Source: a virus. From it: a stretch of 38,365 nt of DNA. Position numbers and translations under genes: made by a program. The notes under the pieces are model-generated. The model had not been told where the DNA came from. It ran no database searches and saw only the letters and a list, made by a program, of their open reading frames with translations. The stretch spans positions 1 to 38,365 of the IMG/VR virus record IMGVR_UViG_3300025674_000131. The stretch is one strand, 5' to 3'. The first letter of the stretch is position 1; each line of letters starts with the position of its first letter. Below, piece by piece: positions 37,101 through 38,365 of the stretch.

Positions 37101-38365
37101 AATTTGTTACAGGTAAGACTGGTTTGAAGGTTGTTCCTTCTTACTACATGCCTGCAGGTAGCACTCGCATATTTGCATCTCGCAGACTCCGTGACCACAG
37201 TGAATACAGTGGTGCAAGTCCTGATATGAAAATTACAGATTGGCACACCCTTTACACTAATTTACCCGCAAATACCGGTGCCATGGTTAAGCCGTTCTCT
37301 ACTGCCCATGATAATCTAACTAAGCCTAAGATGACACCTATGCCTATTCCAAGAATGGGCCATCACTATGTCAATCCAACTATGGCTTTGCTGCCGGGTC
37401 ATTACGCTCACCCTGCTTATCAGAGGCTGTATCAACTGAATCAAAGTTGTAGGACATCCAATAACGCACCTGCAATAGACAGTTTAGTTGGTACAAATGA
37501 AGCAACTAGAACTAGCGGTACTGCAACTACAACTACACATGAACCGGGTCGAGACCCTTACATCTATTTCTCCGGCCCAACTGCTGCATTCTCTCCATCC
37601 GATATACACGGTGGAGGATTTACACTGTTGACTGAAACCAAAGTCAAGTACGAAGGCTACGGTATCGCTGCATCTGTAGGAGATGCAGGTACAAAGAATG
37701 CTGCTGGTGGGCACGAATTAGTGTTAGAAGCGGCTGGCACATACACACTCAACAACCATTTCCCCGATCCGATGGAGGTAGGGGCTTATCAAATTGTAAT
37801 ACAGCCTAACGTCTTCAAGCAACAACTCAAGGGCTTCCATGCAAACGGACCTGCAGCAGATACACCTGATGGCTCGGTAGTGGAATTGACAGGGCAACAG
37901 GTAAACACAGTGATTGCAATTGAGCAAGATATCAGTACAAACGGAGCACACACGCTTATCTTGGCTGAGGCAATAATGGCCGATGTTAGAGGGTGTGAAG
38001 TAATAATCAACGAAGTTATTCTCGACATCGAACCTGATTCCGGCAGTCATTTCACAAACATGCCTACACTTGGACTTTACAACCCATTAGGTGTACAAGA
38101 GACTACTTCTTCGTCACTGACTCGCAGAAGTTTGCCATACAGACCGGGAATGTTTAGCAGTGCTACTCCGGGTTACACTGTAACCATTCCTTGGTGGGGC
38201 ATATTGCACAAAGGTGGTGCTGGTAGTGCCGGTGCTAGTAAATTCAAACATTTGGAGTGGCACAAGCCTGACAACTATTACGAATTCTGTAGAATGTCTT
38301 ACGGTTGTGTAGGTGCACAGATTACAATTGCTGGTTATCCTACATCTTTCATGGATATCTATGAA
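25184..38365 (+). CDS. Giant tail tip or adhesin-like protein, open at the right edge (at least 4394 codons)
   Basis: The frame starts at ATG 25184, with GGGGTG at 25173-25178, and has no stop up to base 38365; I read every line of this frame. At 4394 or more residues it would exceed about 480 kDa. Residues about 47-216 form a LamG/concanavalin-like domain (FTLETWIVPDCGG, RRLTMHINGDLV, YRGTIEAIHLSRG), followed by ALWRFEEP. The rest is beta-rich, in Ser/Thr/Gly/Asn, with repeated small modules: VGD-like near 874-940; DASIFP and DASLFP units near 1331-1390 and 1500-1570; GF-x3-G...YT units near 2347-2406 and 3914-3966; a G-x-G-Y phage repeat near 3227-3303. A His-rich stretch (H3029, 3035, 3039, 3044, 3051) may bind metal. 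No signal peptide or enzyme motif is recognised. A host-binding tail protein is inferred. Confidence 0.8.
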   Translation, partial: MTILIDPGHALLFNGITDGVLVPPNLNIVHGKNDGGLKTLPNVLRSFTLETWIVPDCGGIVYEYENVMRLSVGTPSSPAPATFEINLENVAAGTTSVYSLNSAKPVHSPNGDLAYWDGVLFPTPHLNAHNSYVYIDADLNDPTALNDGHRELLNVTVTFTGRRLTMHINGDLVVSKAFDEVQQVVLNPSNMFLGGKGGEYRGTIEAIHLSRGVKPSGKVAYAPMKSDDTIALWRFEEPIEPIATQVVTPSISASTSASSTINIGTNAAKALAKELAGDGVTESIDFTTTAPWNSQGSYTVKKYAATSTSDITIPKVPYNIIVNPLGYNPTTGKPTAKAPERLRLMAIDGSAGTVTVESIHLDFGATSNGRRGALQAHDAGIFVVVTGDCIVDGGNGNDFQPQGSGTQFSHRQGQVCIDESDFENHGIMFSMSMSIDSDSYNKFSASSANPGDGFYIGHSGRHTLNHVKSHPFMGTLPPVSDLVVDKKLDASADVISASFDSQYSDIKDTVPVNSKISAYDSHISNPLTNVTFSTKVSQVVENGMSDISDTQRGMIGIGGVRFDSSLFSLKSVGGNATLNDSVEAARHLVSSDESRIAILDLPSLSTYNYAPFIQVHYNAVSHNSENFSVAAASRIDSSFTSTSTVIKLESIKSFGKDGAVLSAANFLIGSTPATTDPSITATLDHTTKKITFSSATDSAFQSADTTGAIVKLRMNGPSLMVTKTVPDVSTVVTGTTSILDLIHTALDAGDLDIHSPGGRIEIDMPENFGFTEGDLEGDTEEGTVAEPKLDFTLCPENYLPLTSTDTPAKTPQSIALADSNLSTKSSQFSKVIVSRSYNSSNLEEVEDMTRQLPTSHRLRTGLLINNNGGYAASTTTALTVDGVDARTVFVDGDIVYKADGTKVGTINHTVTETTIRISGSGGTAVALQDNEELFIGPIVLGTGTTNQSTGVYEIFDIIEHQVLGKKVVLTVQPSDRRRFSQLAKLRSDASTPNSISIEYLVSRGRVLSFGDEPDGTSSMLAYGLVSDIASASVSAKGDGAPDSHIVKEIMPGAPVVTVTLGGPGQGAINTKETWDPSPTARLAWSTRRDCVTSGIAVDTSARTITVSPLNNRASDLQSWGTYCFPKVGRVYLELSRSDVNEPIRFASAEYTSKTGNKFTFPSGSQRGNGVFMLADGSESDTFSDWVTAVGSTNIVGGNLHVDDKFLEESLCNDGTTINDRLFQTLDTVQHDYQLGTQYASTRALVEIPLFPDQFFKNEAEGIFPGPDNSMKLHVDATHTASNWAPNPVGRRHDAISPQDPEIFGAFSYTVSSNSHRLGTKITAPFTDTSAPILIHVEDASIFPIPTAGPVTVAGIDGSARYRRAFLPSGEWVLYIDRDTTNNTITAASAATAGGNFAMSKNFVKEFAVGVQLTPGPGYQDMNYSPIADNPLLESAGYEGRRSFYYDRSNVMTQGGNVDYGMKQYVSAVEFRAGPRVNPHLDRIQSGRAKGVVLALNTSTNVLNLKDASLFPEDREGVEGYAGYRYRLAYRNASGTVSYAHYESRTNTTITLNQRDTAFTPSEGDEVVLVDMHASPTTIYPEVNEKAFLNRSWAYPYAPGGLRDGDTVWMNMHYTNPHSIEGLFCKSRGTLNEGKVWTGFNGGQGAMNANPRSSTPLENFLIGNTCIETAENFVQHVNKTIELNYEALGLSADLAPTVAYIDPYQSSDEHARVLLYDVAHDREFIAFQDLWMQVQSSADAIKIGTEPSTTAGAISHSDADSGSQLDVASGFPSQNKYLTSTTKSQFIEAAYSHKSTWNASTGTILSPHAPDVGSKYATNNGMPRTNDAVINSNDAGLLHEQIDKDSREVSTFFDTPDGTRAIPAFLALKGIRSSALDLSGHEETRLQHLDHWTQMDFVRRLTVDLGEVALKDGVTNIESAALEVVRLINQAGAKNGRTHIKKTAEQHLGKSTGSTHDPAPFWDVKKGFSSHDKGTHMGYVRAHLGRVMLDSNGKEGFSIVIHSTVPGAQGRNFCVWLDNSRAQSPYRPQYLIGHGGRFRNYWCQPDEMTGENMHPAPMPINRFGRPFAPITTLKEFIPPEETLDSFENNLSLGPETVAGSTQKADTFRENASGRNSNTVINESFETKSPSSTLVDGLRVGTSAKARINFGGLTQAGIPGWAPNTGKWGVGRDGDARFEAIYGNAANVTTPMLGTTIFNATSSTTGYIPEDQMKPTNIGDGNLYGIRFTDHTGNNHTVRMVYKECGQPFGNDLTMVPPTFDEEVVIYFDDKDVAQGGFTIGKHMIGKGEVCGEKTGGTLQSFKGNLWNNYPSPAVGIHVNANKPIGTGQTLDIVFTAPYDTAGTLSHPDILGYLGFPESGMIQLTDDASGSPLGDQGITIHYTSRSHFDKDGDTGASNKHYFYGCTGGRAITGSEGLLISPRLNFTSVLTDEVIAAAVEYALTMSDPSDQSVEATSFDCTDMFAPDGRTLREWGVSPTAIRIKTSTKSQIPLSKLFEVSRGRDWGLLEGASSDAVVSSKHTGGLSDSERDDGTRLDVGYIPYTVLHITTRYKGTNANTATPILVDSQNNPVDTSTWQRNLRGENYTSVAGDHIIPKVDSPMITLSSISSAHLVLASNTYMYSICVPGSDNAESWGERFTLWLGSNEYAEVKSHRGGSDAEIKLDYSAATGTSTNFNNSTISGTEILMRNGDVKNGMKTDGIRRAGSKMSSPFLYFRGGRDSPDHWVPLYFGGGFSGVVMDINDGTQNDYGEFYTHPYAGGPTGSAGLQNVGEIAGSYALLDTNAMLAMFPGTPYLDDHKGKNNPPMFNQDGILTFDMAKGANTKATGITYTDLTNTVSTNIPSPIILRFAHPHARYSAEGDTLDQTVYMVFGPGQAFPHNTAAFEPQGSNIVTTGNGYSAVPIYTTGDSPSFLPNQLANGHDTSSGFNRTLAASAHLPRTSFFQKNKVRGFNYDMNWEPTKGLPSVLASGTGEMLQTYDKAFYYEGTDLQYPSGLTAPSAHPFNYPFTDINGNHLESSTYPTTKKAFAIWHMDGGYHPGGHFLDNHINLNPKHPIETGRLATGSANKHNVSAFRPCGLLAEAYLAAYGSGSEDSQLSDANIVLIDATRVQNAEELGAVISASINTFPGKDPLKAIGGTFLPSMQNAHKQDRYGWVELAVNQYTAESGGTAASVRVTSTATTLPDYGWLRFSGSEAGFAPYVSQTISSPNTTFTLGKGPTTTSVSAISIISPAGTGGYTAASNVVTDGSGGSQNGNGLTVDITVNGSGQVTGVTINNPGSGYVPGEEVIIIQPGASDDARVTIDDTTGNTNVTSPVTGADITIDSNYKAYVWTKAGTHRHNNDSSVTSRDHMCQVHYNGLIDAIDRTKPVGAVGWAGEAYSYLNSYTGTQIGSGVYPAGLGAWHPFLGFNPYGAAETCLASSAPVGTGDVATATFSEACVNGLSSRHLIAITNESELPLIAKADRDGILCSGDWLMAKENGNILHAGTIQWDTDKVHNKSRYVAYANAGPRVEAQMHTGFTRPFDNSDYPASGSAPTDAEWHRTIQSGDMVQANPCLHPTGDLFWDESIIKGSNFHEDFGTYGVECIGNSGLDDYLNPSAAVTAMPHPGLFGYYEKRSAARNFSAEHIVWKRMDGGSLTMPAANARGLGAVPWVKRKDGSDYKLVGEKVLGNVRFSFESTNSAMFPVIQAQELSHPQLAEQHPIEIKNALMIPNEELQFQSMTVVDDTGQEHRLEGGSPLGTVIMDFRHVSDREIQGLAPALAGTGVSPNMKIRLPNPDEIPGNVIVRPGFDRIQAYQNETIGSGGLQHPAQPIQHITDMFDNTYAGPRLWPTWENNGWEHLSQDLVDVDIDKNEHRLNFPASTSEGWQDHTGNKPLSTSYEPHDRSLYFHVTKMGVSMTHRDDVDELTYSSYSGSVITVGSAPESATWLDTSEQSGGRYFLRVYDPNTDKGVIASYTGVSGSTFTGVVYSPDFVEFVTGKTGLKVVPSYYMPAGSTRIFASRRLRDHSEYSGASPDMKITDWHTLYTNLPANTGAMVKPFSTAHDNLTKPKMTPMPIPRMGHHYVNPTMALLPGHYAHPAYQRLYQLNQSCRTSNNAPAIDSLVGTNEATRTSGTATTTTHEPGRDPYIYFSGPTAAFSPSDIHGGGFTLLTETKVKYEGYGIAASVGDAGTKNAAGGHELVLEAAGTYTLNNHFPDPMEVGAYQIVIQPNVFKQQLKGFHANGPAADTPDGSVVELTGQQVNTVIAIEQDISTNGAHTLILAEAIMADVRGCEVIINEVILDIEPDSGSHFTNMPTLGLYNPLGVQETTSSSLTRRSLPYRPGMFSSATPGYTVTIPWWGILHKGGAGSAGASKFKHLEWHKPDNYYEFCRMSYGCVGAQITIAGYPTSFMDIYE

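Noticed and set aside
1-38365. tRNA genes, CRISPR arrays, attachment sites, insertion sequences or rho-independent terminators
   Set aside because: The window is almost all coding with gaps under 40 bases. I saw no cloverleaf, direct-repeat array, terminal inverted repeats or hairpin followed by a T run.

Overview
The window is a densely packed, one-directional gene block from a tailed (HK97-fold) double-stranded DNA virus. Every gene I can support lies on the + strand. Gaps between genes are at most about 38 bases and many genes overlap by 1-4 bases (ATGA, TAATG). No stretch over 300 bases lacks a gene. I see no tRNA, rRNA, CRISPR, integrase, replication, lysis or host-metabolism gene. Both ends cut through genes: the first is only a C-terminal tail, the last is still open at base 38365.

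The host is inferred. Several starts follow GAGGTGAT or GGTGAT, the complement of the ATCACCTC at the 3' end of 16S rRNA, in the GGTGA form favoured by archaea. AGA/AGG and ATA codons are common, TTG/GTG starts occur, and the proteins resemble marine viral structural proteins. A virus of a marine archaeon (for example Marine Group II, magrovirus-like) is my best guess; a bacterial host is not excluded.

Layout. (1) 1-6388, pre-capsid region: C-terminus of an upstream protein (perhaps the portal), three small proteins, and a 1678-aa protein carrying what looks like a catalytically dead ATP-dependent DNA ligase core. (2) 6415-10996, capsid module: prohead protease fused to a scaffold-like region, major capsid protein, then five small proteins (candidate decoration proteins, one HeH/LEM-like, one zinc ribbon). 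(3) 11001-15425: a 1474-aa helical, charged, Pro-rich-tailed protein. (4) 15462-20655, neck and tail: head-tail connector, tail terminator/completion candidate, large tail tube protein, tail assembly chaperone pair in a -1 overlap, and a very short tape-measure-like protein. (5) 20658-38365, tail tip and adhesion: two tandem paralogous tip proteins, one with an inserted lectin-like domain, and a giant reading frame of at least 4394 codons that starts with another lectin-like domain.

How they would work together: the protease-scaffold shapes and matures a shell of the major capsid protein; connector and terminator join the head to a tube whose assembly is guided by the chaperone pair and short tape measure; the paralogous tip proteins and the giant protein form the host-recognition apparatus. 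The most unusual points are the ligase-like pseudoenzyme in the head region, the C-terminal peptide shared by the protease-scaffold and a small upstream protein, the chaperone overlap with an internal ribosome-binding-like site, the mini tape measure, and the giant adhesin-like frame.
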